From Magnetospirillum sp902729445 (GTDB taxonomy: Bacteria; Pseudomonadota; Alphaproteobacteria; Rhodospirillales; Magnetospirillaceae), in NCBI RefSeq assembly GCF_902729445.1, contig NZ_CACVCE010000001.1, positions 186,001 through 250,000 of the forward strand: a stretch of DNA of 64,000 nucleotides, in the 5' to 3' direction. Both the position numbers and the translations under genes were made by a program. Shown here in pieces: positions 30,135-37,794 of the stretch (position 1 is its first letter; each line of letters starts with the position of its first letter). The notes under the pieces were generated by a model that was given only the letters and a program-made list of their open reading frames with translations, did not search any database and was not told the DNA's origin.

Positions 30135-31385
30135 ATGACCTCTCCCCGCTCCGAATTCCTGCAGGTCGTCGCCGAGCGCGGCTTCATGCATCAGTGCACC
30201 GACCTCGACGCGCTGGACAAGCGTCTGGGCGAGGGGCCGGCGGTGGCCTATATCGGCTTCGACGCCACCGCGCCGTCGCTGCATGTCGGCTCGTTGATGC
30301 AGATCATGCTGCTCAGGTGGTGGCAGAAGACCGGCAACAAGCCGATCGTGCTGATGGGCGGCGGCACCACCCGCATCGGCGACCCGACCGGCAAGGACGA
30401 AGCCCGCAAGATGCTGTCGGACGAGGATATCGCCCGCAACATGGCCGGCATCCAGACGGTGTTCGCCAAGTATCTGAGCTTCGGCGACGGTCCGACCGAT
30501 TCCATGATGGTCAACAATGCCGATTGGCTGGACCAGCTGAACTATATCAGCTTCCTGCGCGATTACGGCCGCCACTTCACCATCAACCGCATGATGACCT
30601 TCGATTCGGTCAAGCTGCGCCTCGAGCGCGAGCAGCCGCTGACCTTCCTTGAATTCAACTACATGATCCTGCAGGCCTACGATTTCGCCGAGCTGTGGGC
30701 GCGCAACAAGTGCGTGCTGCAGATGGGCGGCTCGGACCAGTGGGGCAACATCGTCAACGGCGTGGAACTGGGCCGGCGCGTCCATGGGGCCGAGCTGTTC
30801 GGCCTGACCAGCCCGCTTCTGACCACCAGTTCGGGCGCCAAGATGGGCAAGACCGCCAACGGCGCGGTGTGGCTGAACGCCGACATGCTGAGCCCGTGGG
30901 ATTTCTGGCAGTATTGGCGCAACACCGAGGACGCCGATGTCGGCCGTTTCCTCAAGCTCTACACCGAGCTGCCGCTGGCCGAGATCGCCAAGCTTGAGGC
31001 CCTGCAGGGCGCCGAGATCAACGAGGCCAAGAAGATCCTGGCCGGCGAGGTCACCCGCCTGGCCCACGGCGAGGCGGCCGCGGCCGAAGCCGCCGAGACC
31101 GCCCGCAAGACCTTCGAGGAAGGGGCGCTGTCGGCCAACCTGCCGACGGTGTCGGTGGCGGCCGGCGATCTGGCGGCCGGCATCACCGCGTTCGCCTTGT
31201 TCGTCCAGGCCGGACTGGCGACCTCGAACGGCGAGGCCCGGCGCCTGATCAGCCAAGGCGGCGGTCGCCTGAACGACCAGCCGATCAAGGACCCGGCCCA
31301 GATTATCGCGAGCGCCGACCTGAAGGACGGCGTGCTGAAGCTGACCGCCGGCAAGAAGCGTCACGTCCTGGTCCGGCCGGAGTAA
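30135..31385 (+). CDS. tyrS: Tyrosyl-tRNA synthetase
   Basis: TyrS (416 aa) charges tRNA-Tyr. The class I HIGH motif is the usual HVGS variant (PSLHVGSLMQ, residues 48-57), and the KMSKS-type loop reads GAKMGKTANG near 237. Between them are the tyrosine-binding stretches LQAYDF and QMGGSDQWGNI. The C-terminal 80 residues form the S4-like RNA-binding domain (EARRLISQGGGRLND). The ATG at 30135 is at the expected position; a GTG at 30084 would add 17 unconserved residues. Confidence 0.96.
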   Translation: MTSPRSEFLQVVAERGFMHQCTDLDALDKRLGEGPAVAYIGFDATAPSLHVGSLMQIMLLRWWQKTGNKPIVLMGGGTTRIGDPTGKDEARKMLSDEDIARNMAGIQTVFAKYLSFGDGPTDSMMVNNADWLDQLNYISFLRDYGRHFTINRMMTFDSVKLRLEREQPLTFLEFNYMILQAYDFAELWARNKCVLQMGGSDQWGNIVNGVELGRRVHGAELFGLTSPLLTTSSGAKMGKTANGAVWLNADMLSPWDFWQYWRNTEDADVGRFLKLYTELPLAEIAKLEALQGAEINEAKKILAGEVTRLAHGEAAAAEAAETARKTFEEGALSANLPTVSVAAGDLAAGITAFALFVQAGLATSNGEARRLISQGGGRLNDQPIKDPAQIIASADLKDGVLKLTAGKKRHVLVRPE

Positions 31386-31400
31386 GCCTAGATCCCATTT

Positions 31401-31512
31401 CCGTCATGGCCGGGCTTGACCCGGCCATCCACGCGCATCCGCATAACGCACTGTCTTCATTCGATTTTGTTCGGCACCACGGGGATGCCCGTGTCAAGCA
31501 CGGGCATGACGG
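31401..31512. repeat. Palindromic intergenic repeat, copy B (expanded)
   Basis: This has the same two-hairpin design as the element at 13035, with CCGTCATGG on the left and CATGACGG on the right. Here the two hairpins are separated by about 50 bases instead of a few, so this copy is interrupted or extended. It sits downstream of tyrS and before the convergent cyaY. Confidence 0.8.
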
Positions 31513-31554
31513 AGTGTGGGGCGACGACTAGCGTCCCTTCCGCGCTCGAGCCTG

Positions 31555-31887
31555 TCAGAATGCGATCGCCACCTTGAAGCGGTCGTTCAGCTCTTGCGCC
31601 AGGATGGCGTCAAGCGCCAGCTTCGGCTCGCGCGTCGACAGCCAATGGCCCGAATCGTCCCATTCGAAATGCCAGGCGCCGCTGACCGGCGAGGCCAGCC
31701 ACACCTGGCGCATCGGCCCGTTCTTGTTGACGACATACTGACCGCCGCCGCCGCCGATGGTCATGGTCAGGATGCCGCCCTGCAGGTCGGCGTCGATCTT
31801 GTCGCCCAGCAGGTCGTCGACCGTGTCGGCGATGGCTTCGATGGTGTCGTCGGCCAAGGTGTTGAAACGGCTGAGATCCATGGTCAT
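31555..31887 (-). CDS. cyaY: Iron donor protein CyaY (frataxin)
   Basis: A 110-aa bacterial frataxin that binds iron on an acidic helix and modulates iron-sulfur cluster assembly on IscU/IscS. The acidic helix ADDTIEAIADTVDDL is followed by the beta-sheet face with GQYVVNKNGPMRQVWLASP, and WHFEWDDSGHWLSTR. I chose the ATG at 31887, which has AAGGA 9 bases upstream. The full isc operon lies 10 kb away. Confidence 0.93.
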   Translation of the reverse strand: MTMDLSRFNTLADDTIEAIADTVDDLLGDKIDADLQGGILTMTIGGGGGQYVVNKNGPMRQVWLASPVSGAWHFEWDDSGHWLSTREPKLALDAILAQELNDRFKVAIAF

Positions 31888-32038
31888 CGGTGTGGTTCCT
31901 TGGGCTTTCACAGTTGGGCCGAATGGTATCGCCTTGGGCGCGCTTCGTCATCACGGTGATTGCGTATTTGTGTCCGGATGGTGATACTGGAGGCAACCAA
32001 GCGGCCAAACGGCCCAAAAGAAGTCTGGGGAGACGACC

Positions 32039-32380
32039 ATGACCCGCATCCTTGTGCTGGAATCAGAACTGCGCCTGCGCCATTCGCTGAAGACCATCCT
32101 GGAATCCGCCGGATACGAGGTCGATGTCGCCGACGATGGCGTTGACGCCTTGTCGCGCCACACCCGTCGCCCGGCCGATCTGCTCATTGCCGACGGCAAT
32201 GTCAGCCCGGCCGGCTTTACCGGGACCCGCGTCCTGGCGGTGCCCGGCGGCGGCGCCTGCGACGCGGTCAAGGGGACCGACATCACCCATTTCCTGCCCA
32301 AGCCGTTCGGCCGCGAAGACCTGCTGGCTGCCGTCCGGGTCAGCCTGGGCGCCGCCCCGCCGATCCCCGCTGCGCGCTGA
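32039..32380 (+). CDS. Stand-alone response-regulator receiver-like protein
   Basis: A 113-aa protein with the receiver fold. The phosphorylation-site Asp is in LLIADGNVS (near residue 53) and the conserved Lys-Pro in FLPKPFGRED. The N-terminal acidic pair is Glu-Ser-Glu (VLESELRLR) instead of the usual Asp-Asp, and the middle of the domain is shortened. Phosphorylation may therefore be altered. No output domain and no histidine kinase gene are adjacent. Confidence 0.72.
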   Translation: MTRILVLESELRLRHSLKTILESAGYEVDVADDGVDALSRHTRRPADLLIADGNVSPAGFTGTRVLAVPGGGACDAVKGTDITHFLPKPFGREDLLAAVRVSLGAAPPIPAAR

Positions 32381-32404
32381 TCGCATTTTTTTCCGTTCGA
32401 GCGC

Positions 32405-32433
32405 TTGCGAAGGCCTGGGCTTTTCTGTATAGA
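32405..32433 (+). promoter_or_regulatory. Sigma-70-type promoter of rpmE
   Basis: TTGCGA at 32405-32410 and TATAGA at 32428-32433 are separated by exactly 17 bases. The predicted transcript would start near 32440, giving a leader of about 23 bases to the rpmE ATG. Confidence 0.7.
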
Positions 32434-32462
32434 GGCGCCTTCGATTTGCGGAGCAGGACGCC

Positions 32463-32687
32463 ATGAAGAACGACATTCATCCCGACTACCACGAAATCAA
32501 CGTGGTCATGACGGACGGCAGCGAGTTCAAGACTCGTTCGACCTGGGGCAAGGAAGGCGACAGCCTGCGCCTGGACATCGACCCCAAGTCGCACCCGGCC
32601 TGGACCGGTGTGCATCGCATGGTTGACAGCGGCGGCCAGATCGCCAAGTTCAACAAGCGTTTTGCCAGCTTCGGCATCAAGTCCTGA
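32463..32687 (+). CDS. rpmE: 50S ribosomal protein L31
   Basis: A 74-aa ribosomal protein of the large subunit. MKNDIHPDYHEINVVMTDG and the later SHPAWTG followed by FNKRFASFG are family-typical. It lacks the CxxC pairs of zinc-binding L31, so it is the zinc-independent form. It has its own promoter and a strong hairpin terminator, making it a single-gene unit. Confidence 0.96.
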   Translation: MKNDIHPDYHEINVVMTDGSEFKTRSTWGKEGDSLRLDIDPKSHPAWTGVHRMVDSGGQIAKFNKRFASFGIKS

Positions 32688-32727
32688 TACTTGCGGGCCG
32701 GTCAGGCCCGATCACGGACGATTTTTA

Positions 32728-32762
32728 GGGCCGCCAGTCTTTTGGACTGGCGGCCCTATTGC
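32728..32762 (+). terminator. Terminator of rpmE
   Basis: A perfect 12-bp stem (GGGCCGCCAGTC and its complement) with a TTTTG loop, 40 bases past the rpmE stop, followed by TATTGCCGTTTT. Confidence 0.75.
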
Positions 32763-32854
32763 CGTTTTGGGATAGACTTATCCCGGTGAAATGGGTACAG
32801 CAACCGGGGGATTGGTTCGCTGGAGCGGATCAGAAGAGCGGGTAAGCAGACGTC

Positions 32855-34651
32855 ATGATCATCGTCCATTACGAGGTTTACGTCCTCGAAGGCCGGGGTT
32901 GGATGCTGCACGCACGGTTCCCACGTACCGAGCGTGAAACCGCGATTGCCGAAGCCAAGGAGCTGGAGCAGGCCTTGAAAATCAAGGTCAAGGTCCTCCG
33001 CGAAACCTATTACACCGACAACAACGCCTTCGAGGAAGCCGACGTCTATGTCAGCTCGGGCGTCGGTTCGGGCAAGCCGCCGCCGGCTCCGCCCAAGCCG
33101 GCCCAGGCCCGCGCATCGTCATCCGGCGAGCGCGACCAGCCCAAATCCTCGGGCAAGGCGGCCGCCAAGCCGGCCGCCAAGGCCGCCGCCCGACCGGCGC
33201 CCGCGCCCCAGCGCAAGAAGACCGCGTCCGAGATCGAGGATGCCGCCAAGCTGCGGCAGATCCTGGTCCGCCTGATGGGCATCTGCGCCCTGTCGCTGGC
33301 GGTATCGATGCTGGCGCTGAAGGTCACGCCGGAAGCGATCGTGCTGTTGTGGAAGATGGGCTTTTCGATGTCGATCTCGGAAGCGGCCTACAACCAGCTG
33401 CTGGTCGCCGTGTTCGCCCTGACCTTCCTGATGACGGCGGTGCCCTTGGGCATGAAGTTCATGCCGCGCCGCGCCCAGGTGCCGACCTTCGGCGCGCCCA
33501 ACCTGTCGTGGGGCAAACAGCGCGCGCCCCGCCGCGACAGCCAGTTGCAGAAGTCGGTGGACAAGCTGGCCGACGAGGCGGCGCGCGACCTGCCGCTGAT
33601 CGCCGACAAGGACGACGACCTGCCGGCCTTCGCCGATGACGACTTCCCGCCGATCCTGCCGCCCGCCGACGAAGCCCTGCCCGAGATCATGTCGCAGCCA
33701 TCGCGCGAGGCCGAATCCGGCAAACCGCAAAAAGAGGAAGTCAGCGGCCAGTCGGCCGAATCGCAGGCCGGCGCGGTGCGCCGCTATCTCGACGGCGCGA
33801 TGGATTTCTGCCGCGCCAACCGCATCGAGATGGACGCCTACAACAAGTTCGCCCTGCACCTTTATCTGGCCGGCGCCATCGAATCCCTGGGTGAGTTCAG
33901 GAAGATTTCCAGCTCCGGCCGGCGGCAATTGCTGGCCCAGGCCCTGGATCGGCTGGGGACCAAGGGCGAACTGGCCGAGGGCTTCCATGACAAGCTGCCG
34001 GAATATCTGCGCGAGCCGCGCTATCTGTCGGTGGTCCAGGCCGGCCGCGACGCCATGGGCAACTTCCTGCTGGGCGACGAGGACGGCGCCCATCTGGGCC
34101 TGCGCGACGTCTTCACCAACTGGAACCGCAAGGGCGGCGAGACCAAGAAGCAGATGATGACGGTGCTGTTCACCGACATGGTGGGCTCGACCGACATGAC
34201 CCAGCAGCGGGGCGACGCAGCCGCCCAGGAAATCGTGCGCCGCCACAATCTGATCGTCAGGAACGCCCTGGCCAAGTATGGCGGCAACGAGGTCAAGCAT
34301 ACCGGCGACGGCATCATGGCGTCGTTCTATTCCGCCGCCGGCGCGATCGACGCGGTGGTGACCATGCAGCGCCAGGTCGCCGAGCATAACCAGCGCATGC
34401 CCAGCCAGGAACTGCATCTGCGCATCGGCCTCAATGCCGGCGAGCCGATCCAGGAGGAAGACGATCTGTTCGGTTCGACCGTTCAGTTGGCGGCCCGCGT
34501 CTGCGCCGCCACCAATACCGACGAAATCCTGTGCACCGCCTCGGTGATGGATTTGTCGGGCAAGCCCAAGGCCGGCTTCCGCGCCGTCGGCGCCAAGCAC
34601 ATGAAGGGCTTCAAGGACGCCATCCCCCTTTACGAGATTCCCTGGAAGTAG
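32855..34651 (+). CDS. Membrane class III adenylate/guanylate cyclase
   Basis: A 598-aa protein with four parts. Residues 1-65 form a small globular domain I do not recognise (MIIVHYEVYVLEGRGWMLHA). A Pro/Ala/Lys-rich linker runs to about 125. Two membrane helices lie near 138-158 and 182-202. A long cytoplasmic region ends in a class III cyclase domain from about 433. Metal-binding Asp residues are in VLFTDMVGSTDMT and HTGDGIMASF, and the substrate region is LRIGLNAGEP. It would make cAMP or cGMP; the substrate-specifying residues do not settle which. A stand-alone gene after the rpmE terminator. Confidence 0.85.
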   Translation: MIIVHYEVYVLEGRGWMLHARFPRTERETAIAEAKELEQALKIKVKVLRETYYTDNNAFEEADVYVSSGVGSGKPPPAPPKPAQARASSSGERDQPKSSGKAAAKPAAKAAARPAPAPQRKKTASEIEDAAKLRQILVRLMGICALSLAVSMLALKVTPEAIVLLWKMGFSMSISEAAYNQLLVAVFALTFLMTAVPLGMKFMPRRAQVPTFGAPNLSWGKQRAPRRDSQLQKSVDKLADEAARDLPLIADKDDDLPAFADDDFPPILPPADEALPEIMSQPSREAESGKPQKEEVSGQSAESQAGAVRRYLDGAMDFCRANRIEMDAYNKFALHLYLAGAIESLGEFRKISSSGRRQLLAQALDRLGTKGELAEGFHDKLPEYLREPRYLSVVQAGRDAMGNFLLGDEDGAHLGLRDVFTNWNRKGGETKKQMMTVLFTDMVGSTDMTQQRGDAAAQEIVRRHNLIVRNALAKYGGNEVKHTGDGIMASFYSAAGAIDAVVTMQRQVAEHNQRMPSQELHLRIGLNAGEPIQEEDDLFGSTVQLAARVCAATNTDEILCTASVMDLSGKPKAGFRAVGAKHMKGFKDAIPLYEIPWK

Positions 34652-34660
34652 CCGGCCTGC

Positions 34661-35053
34661 TCACGCCACCTGGCGCAGGCGTTCCTCGATCCGCGACACC
34701 CGGACGTAAAGCAGCAGGCTGCGCCTCAGCAGGCTTTGCAGCCCTTGCGGCAGAAGCGGTTCGTCGGCCTCGGTCAGGCAGACCGGGTCGCCGTCCAGCC
34801 AGGCGGCTCCCGCCAGCGCCTGCTCCTCGGCCACTTCGCCGCGCTGGATCGCGCGTTGCATCATCAGCCAGGCCATCACGCTGGTCAGCCGGGCGGTCAC
34901 CCGCAGCGCCTCGCACGAATGGCGCAAGCCGACCACGGACTCGATGGGGGACCGGCCGACCGAAGGGCCGGCCAGGCCCAGGTAATTGCGGGCCTCGACC
35001 AGCAGGTCCAGGGTCTCGGCATAGGTCTTGCGCACGAAAGCCGGGTGTTGCAT
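34661..35053 (-). CDS. DUF1465 family protein (RcdA-like)
   Basis: A 130-aa all-helical protein beginning with the conserved AFVRKTYAETLDLLVEARNY and containing LRVTARLTSVMAWLMMQRA. It matches the alphaproteobacterial DUF1465 family. To my knowledge that family includes Caulobacter RcdA, an adaptor for ClpXP proteolysis of CtrA. Whether this member has that role is inference. The ATG at 35053 is at the family start. It converges with the cyclase gene, 9 bases apart. Confidence 0.78.
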   Translation of the reverse strand: MQHPAFVRKTYAETLDLLVEARNYLGLAGPSVGRSPIESVVGLRHSCEALRVTARLTSVMAWLMMQRAIQRGEVAEEQALAGAAWLDGDPVCLTEADEPLLPQGLQSLLRRSLLLYVRVSRIEERLRQVA

Positions 35054-35124
35054 GGCCGAAATCCCGTGTGATGCCCATCTTTTCCGAGGTGGGAATGCCG
35101 GTTCCGACCGGCAAGGGGCGGGGA

Positions 35125-35152
35125 CTTGACGGCCCAAAAATCCATCCTAAAT
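35125..35152 (+). promoter_or_regulatory. Candidate RpoH (sigma-32) promoter of hsp20
   Basis: CTTG at 35125-35128 and CCTAAAT at 35146-35152 are separated by 17 bases. This fits the alphaproteobacterial RpoH pattern CTTG-N17-CYTATWT with one mismatch. It lies about 130 bases upstream of the small heat-shock protein gene. Confidence 0.6.
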
Positions 35153-35256
35153 CGATGGTGCGAGGTGGCCGGAACCGGCACTTCGCGCGGGATTGGCCGC
35201 TGTCCGGTCCCTGGGGGACGGCACGGGCGGCCAATGGCCCGCCAGCTCAATTCTGG

Positions 35257-35272
35257 TTGCTTCGAGAAGGAG
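35257..35272 (+). promoter_or_regulatory. ROSE-like RNA thermometer hairpin at the hsp20 ribosome binding site
   Basis: The leader ends with TTGCTT, loop CGAG, then AAGGAG. TTGCT can pair with the AGGA of the ribosome binding site through U-G, U-A, a G-G mismatch, C-G and U-A, followed by U-A. This is the pairing that defines ROSE thermosensors of small heat-shock genes in rhizobia. The upstream leader has further GC hairpins. The call rests on this pairing alone. Confidence 0.45.
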
Positions 35273-35280
35273 GACTGGAC

Positions 35281-35754
35281 ATGCGTGCTTTTGATCTCTC
35301 CCCCCTGTTCCGCTCGACCATCGGCTTCGACCATCTGTCGCGGATGCTGGATGCCGCCGGCCGTCTGGACGACCAGACGCTGGCCTATCCGCCCTACAAC
35401 ATCGAGAAGCTGGACGACGACCATTACCGCATCACCATGGCGGTGGCCGGCTTCGCCGAAGCCGACCTGGACGTCACCGTGACCAACCATACCCTGGTGA
35501 TCACCGGCAAGAGCCGCCACGAGGAAAAGCCCGCCGAATACCTGCATCGCGGCATCGCCGGACGTTCGTTCGAACGTCGCTTCGAACTGGCCGACACCAT
35601 CCTGGTCGATGGTGCCGCCCTGGTGAACGGCCTGCTGCATGTCGATCTGAAGCGGGAAATCCCCGAATCGGCCAAGCCGCGCAGCATCCCCATCGAAATG
35701 AAGGAACGCCCGCGGCTGATTGAAAGCCCGCCGGCCGAAGACAAGGCGGCCTGA
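35281..35754 (+). CDS. Small heat-shock protein Hsp20/IbpA
   Basis: A 157-aa alpha-crystallin-type chaperone that binds unfolding proteins without ATP. The N-terminus (SPLFRSTIGFDHLSRML) is IbpA-like. The alpha-crystallin domain spans about 36-128 (YPPYNIEKLDDDHYRITMAV, HRGIAGRSFERRFEL), and the C-terminal RSIPI is the I-x-I anchor for oligomers. AAGGAGG is 6 bases before the ATG. A candidate heat-shock promoter and RNA thermometer precede it. Confidence 0.95.
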   Translation: MRAFDLSPLFRSTIGFDHLSRMLDAAGRLDDQTLAYPPYNIEKLDDDHYRITMAVAGFAEADLDVTVTNHTLVITGKSRHEEKPAEYLHRGIAGRSFERRFELADTILVDGAALVNGLLHVDLKREIPESAKPRSIPIEMKERPRLIESPPAEDKAA

Positions 35755-35767
35755 TCGCCGTCGTACG

Positions 35768-35805
35768 AACGCCCGGAGCCAGCAATGGCTCCGGGCGTTT
35801 TGTTT
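35768..35805 (+). terminator. Terminator of hsp20
   Basis: A 13-bp stem (AACGCCCGGAGCC and its complement) with a 6-base loop, followed by TTTTGTTT, 13 bases after the hsp20 stop. A strong intrinsic terminator. Confidence 0.9.
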
Positions 35806-35895
35806 GCGAATACAGTGAAAAAATCGATAAAATTGAAAATATTGAAATCACTCTAAAGTGGAGGCATAATGATGAATAGGGGTTAAACGTAAGAC

Positions 35896-36105
35896 ATGGT
35901 GGGTGTCATGCGGTTCGTCATTACAGAGTCTTTCGACAAGACTGAAGTGAACCATTATTTCGAGGCGGATATCCCCTGCCGGATTGGCAATCTTATCCGC
36001 GCACGTTCCGGCCGTGTCTATCGGGTCGAGGATATCGGCTGGCGACTGGACAATTTCGACCACACGCCGGACGTCCGCGTGCTGCTGAAGCGGGAAAAAG
36101 ATTAG
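35896..36105 (+). CDS. Small protein of unknown function
   Basis: A 69-aa soluble, charged protein I do not recognise (VITESFDKTEVNHYFEADIP, ending VRVLLKREKD). The upstream 80 bases are unusually AT-rich and could hold a promoter. The ATG at 35908 (MRFVIT) is an alternative start. Codon use is normal for the window. Confidence 0.6.
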   Translation: MVGVMRFVITESFDKTEVNHYFEADIPCRIGNLIRARSGRVYRVEDIGWRLDNFDHTPDVRVLLKREKD

Positions 36106-36158
36106 GGGGGGCGGTATCCTGGGCATGTCTTGCCGGAATGTCGTCACGGAAGAAATTG

Positions 36159-36253
36159 CAGACACAGATGAACACAGATGAACGCAGATGAAAGAAGATA
36201 ATTTTCTTTCATCTGTGTCCCGCGAAGCGGGGTTCTGTGTTCATCTGTGTCTG
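36159..36253. repeat. CACAGATGAA repeat with inverted arms
   Basis: Three tandem 10-base units (CACAGATGAA twice, then CGCAGATGAA, 36163-36192) are followed by two complementary copies (TTCATCTGTGT at 36208 and 36240). A small CCCGCGAAGCGGG hairpin sits between them. The whole folds into a long stem. It lies in the 190-base gap between a small gene and the convergent thioesterase. Confidence 0.8.
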
Positions 36254-36295
36254 AAAGTCCGCCCTTGCCGACTGAATGTCGATTGGTTCAGGGCA

Positions 36296-36730
36296 TCACG
36301 CCAGATGCGCCTCGAAAGCGGCGCGAGGGGCTGGCGGGATGTCGGTGGGGCGCTGATCGGCGCGACCGACGAACACATGGACCCAGTGGCCTTCGGCGGC
36401 CGCCTGATCCGATCCTTCGCCGAACAGCCCGATCCCATAGGTCACCGAGGTCCGTCCCAGCTTCTCGATCCGGATGCCGGCCACCACCTTTTCCGGCCAT
36501 GACAGCGGCCGGAAGAACCGGCATTTGCTTTCGGCGGCGAACGGCACCGCCGGGGCCTTGAACAGGTCCAGTTGGCACGGCCCCATCAGGAAATCGACCA
36601 CGGCGATTTCGAAGAAGCGGTAATATTCGACATTGTTGACATGGCCGAACATGTCATTGTCGGCCCAGCGGGTCTGGATATCGACGAAATAGCGGAAATC
36701 GGCCTTGGTCAGGGGGGCGGGCTTGGTCAT
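36296..36730 (-). CDS. Hotdog-fold acyl-CoA thioesterase
   Basis: A 144-aa 4HBT-type thioesterase. The active-site Asp region is TRWADNDMFGHVNNVEYYRF, and the following beta-strands include GRTSVTYGIGLF. The closest general type is YbgC-like. It overlaps the end of the 3-hydroxybutyrate dehydrogenase gene by 4 bases, which points to a shared role in short acyl-CoA or polyhydroxybutyrate metabolism. The substrate is not determined by the sequence. Confidence 0.9.
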   Translation of the reverse strand: MTKPAPLTKADFRYFVDIQTRWADNDMFGHVNNVEYYRFFEIAVVDFLMGPCQLDLFKAPAVPFAAESKCRFFRPLSWPEKVVAGIRIEKLGRTSVTYGIGLFGEGSDQAAAEGHWVHVFVGRADQRPTDIPPAPRAAFEAHLA

Positions 36731-37509
36731 TGCGCGGTCCAGCCGCCATCCACCGCAAGCGACGTGCCGGTGATGTTCGAGGCCGCGTCCGAGCACAAGA
36801 AGACGGCGGTGTCGCCCAATTGCTCGGGCGTGGTGAAGCGCTTCGACGGCTGCTTTTCCGACAACAGGTCGCGGCCGGCATCGGCCACCGACACCCCTTG
36901 GGCGGCGGCGCGGGCGTCGATCTGCTTTTGCACCAGGGGCGTCAGCACCCAGCCGGGGCAGATGGCGTTGCAGGTGATGCCGGTCTCGGCGCATTCCAGG
37001 CCGACCACCTTGGTCATGCCGATCAGGCCGTGCTTGGCGGCGACATAGGCCGCCTTGTTGACCGAGGCCACCAGCCCATGGGCCGAGGCGACATTGATCA
37101 GCCGGCCCCAGCCGCGCGCCTTCATGCCGGGCAGGGCGGCGCGGATGGTGTGGAAGGCCGAGGACAGGTTGATGGCGATCACCGCGTCCCAGCGCTCGGG
37201 CGGGAATTCGTCGATGGGGGCGACATGCTGGATGCCGGCATTGTTGACCAGGATATCGACGCGGCCCAGCCGGGTCTCGGCATCCTTGACCAGCGCCTCG
37301 CACTGGTCGGCCTTGGCGAGGTCGGCGCCGTTATAAAGGGCGCGGACCTTGAATTCGGCTTCCAGGCCTGCGCGGATCGCCTCGATCTCGGCGGCGTCGC
37401 CGAAGCCGTTCAGCATGATGTCCGCCCCCTTGGCGGCCAGCGACCGGGCGATGCCTAAGCCGATGCCGCTGGTCGAGCCGGTGACGATGGCGGTGCGTCC
37501 CTTCAACAT
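36727..37509 (-). CDS. bdhA: D-3-hydroxybutyrate dehydrogenase
   Basis: A 260-aa short-chain dehydrogenase interconverting 3-hydroxybutyrate and acetoacetate with NAD, a step in polyhydroxybutyrate breakdown. The nucleotide motif GSTSGIGLGIA is near residue 11, NNAGIQHVAPI near 90, catalytic Ser in NVASAHGLVAS, and YVAAKHG supplies Tyr and Lys. The motif IQHVAPIDEFP and the C-terminal SLAVDGGWTAQ are characteristic of BdhA. I prefer the ATG at 37509, 7 bases after GGGGGGA, over the one at 37515. Confidence 0.92.
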   Translation of the reverse strand: MLKGRTAIVTGSTSGIGLGIARSLAAKGADIMLNGFGDAAEIEAIRAGLEAEFKVRALYNGADLAKADQCEALVKDAETRLGRVDILVNNAGIQHVAPIDEFPPERWDAVIAINLSSAFHTIRAALPGMKARGWGRLINVASAHGLVASVNKAAYVAAKHGLIGMTKVVGLECAETGITCNAICPGWVLTPLVQKQIDARAAAQGVSVADAGRDLLSEKQPSKRFTTPEQLGDTAVFLCSDAASNITGTSLAVDGGWTAQ

Positions 37510-37527
37510 GGTCATTCCCCCCGTTGG

Positions 37528-37710
37528 TTATTTCTTGAACAGCGCCTCGGCGCCGGCACGGACATTCTTCTTGGCGGCGATGGCGGCCTGGGCGCGGGCG
37601 ATCTCGGCTTCCAGTTCGGCGATGTATTCGCCCAGTTCGGCGACCCCCAAAACCTCGAGATTGGCTGGTTCCAGCCGCTTTTTCTTCTTCTCGGGTTCGT
37701 CCCAATCCAT
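37528..37710 (-). CDS. DUF1192 family protein
   Basis: A 60-aa protein of the alphaproteobacterial DUF1192 family. A charged N-terminus (DEPEKKKKRLEP) is followed by one amphipathic helix (ELGEYIAELEAEIARAQAAI) likely to form a coiled coil, ending AEALFKK. Its function is unknown. It lies 18 bases upstream of bdhA on the same strand and diverges from the quinone oxidoreductase gene. Confidence 0.82.
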   Translation of the reverse strand: MDWDEPEKKKKRLEPANLEVLGVAELGEYIAELEAEIARAQAAIAAKKNVRAGAEALFKK

Positions 37711-37794
37711 CGGAACCTCCGGCGCCACTTGCCATATTCCCGTGACCGTACCAGATTGTCGCGGCGCGAAACAGGCCCGGAAAGAGCTTCGACC

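Noticed and set aside
36159..36253. Considered a CRISPR array because of spaced CACAGATGAA repeats
   Set aside because: The units are only 10 bases, contiguous, and lack unique spacers; no cas genes are present.
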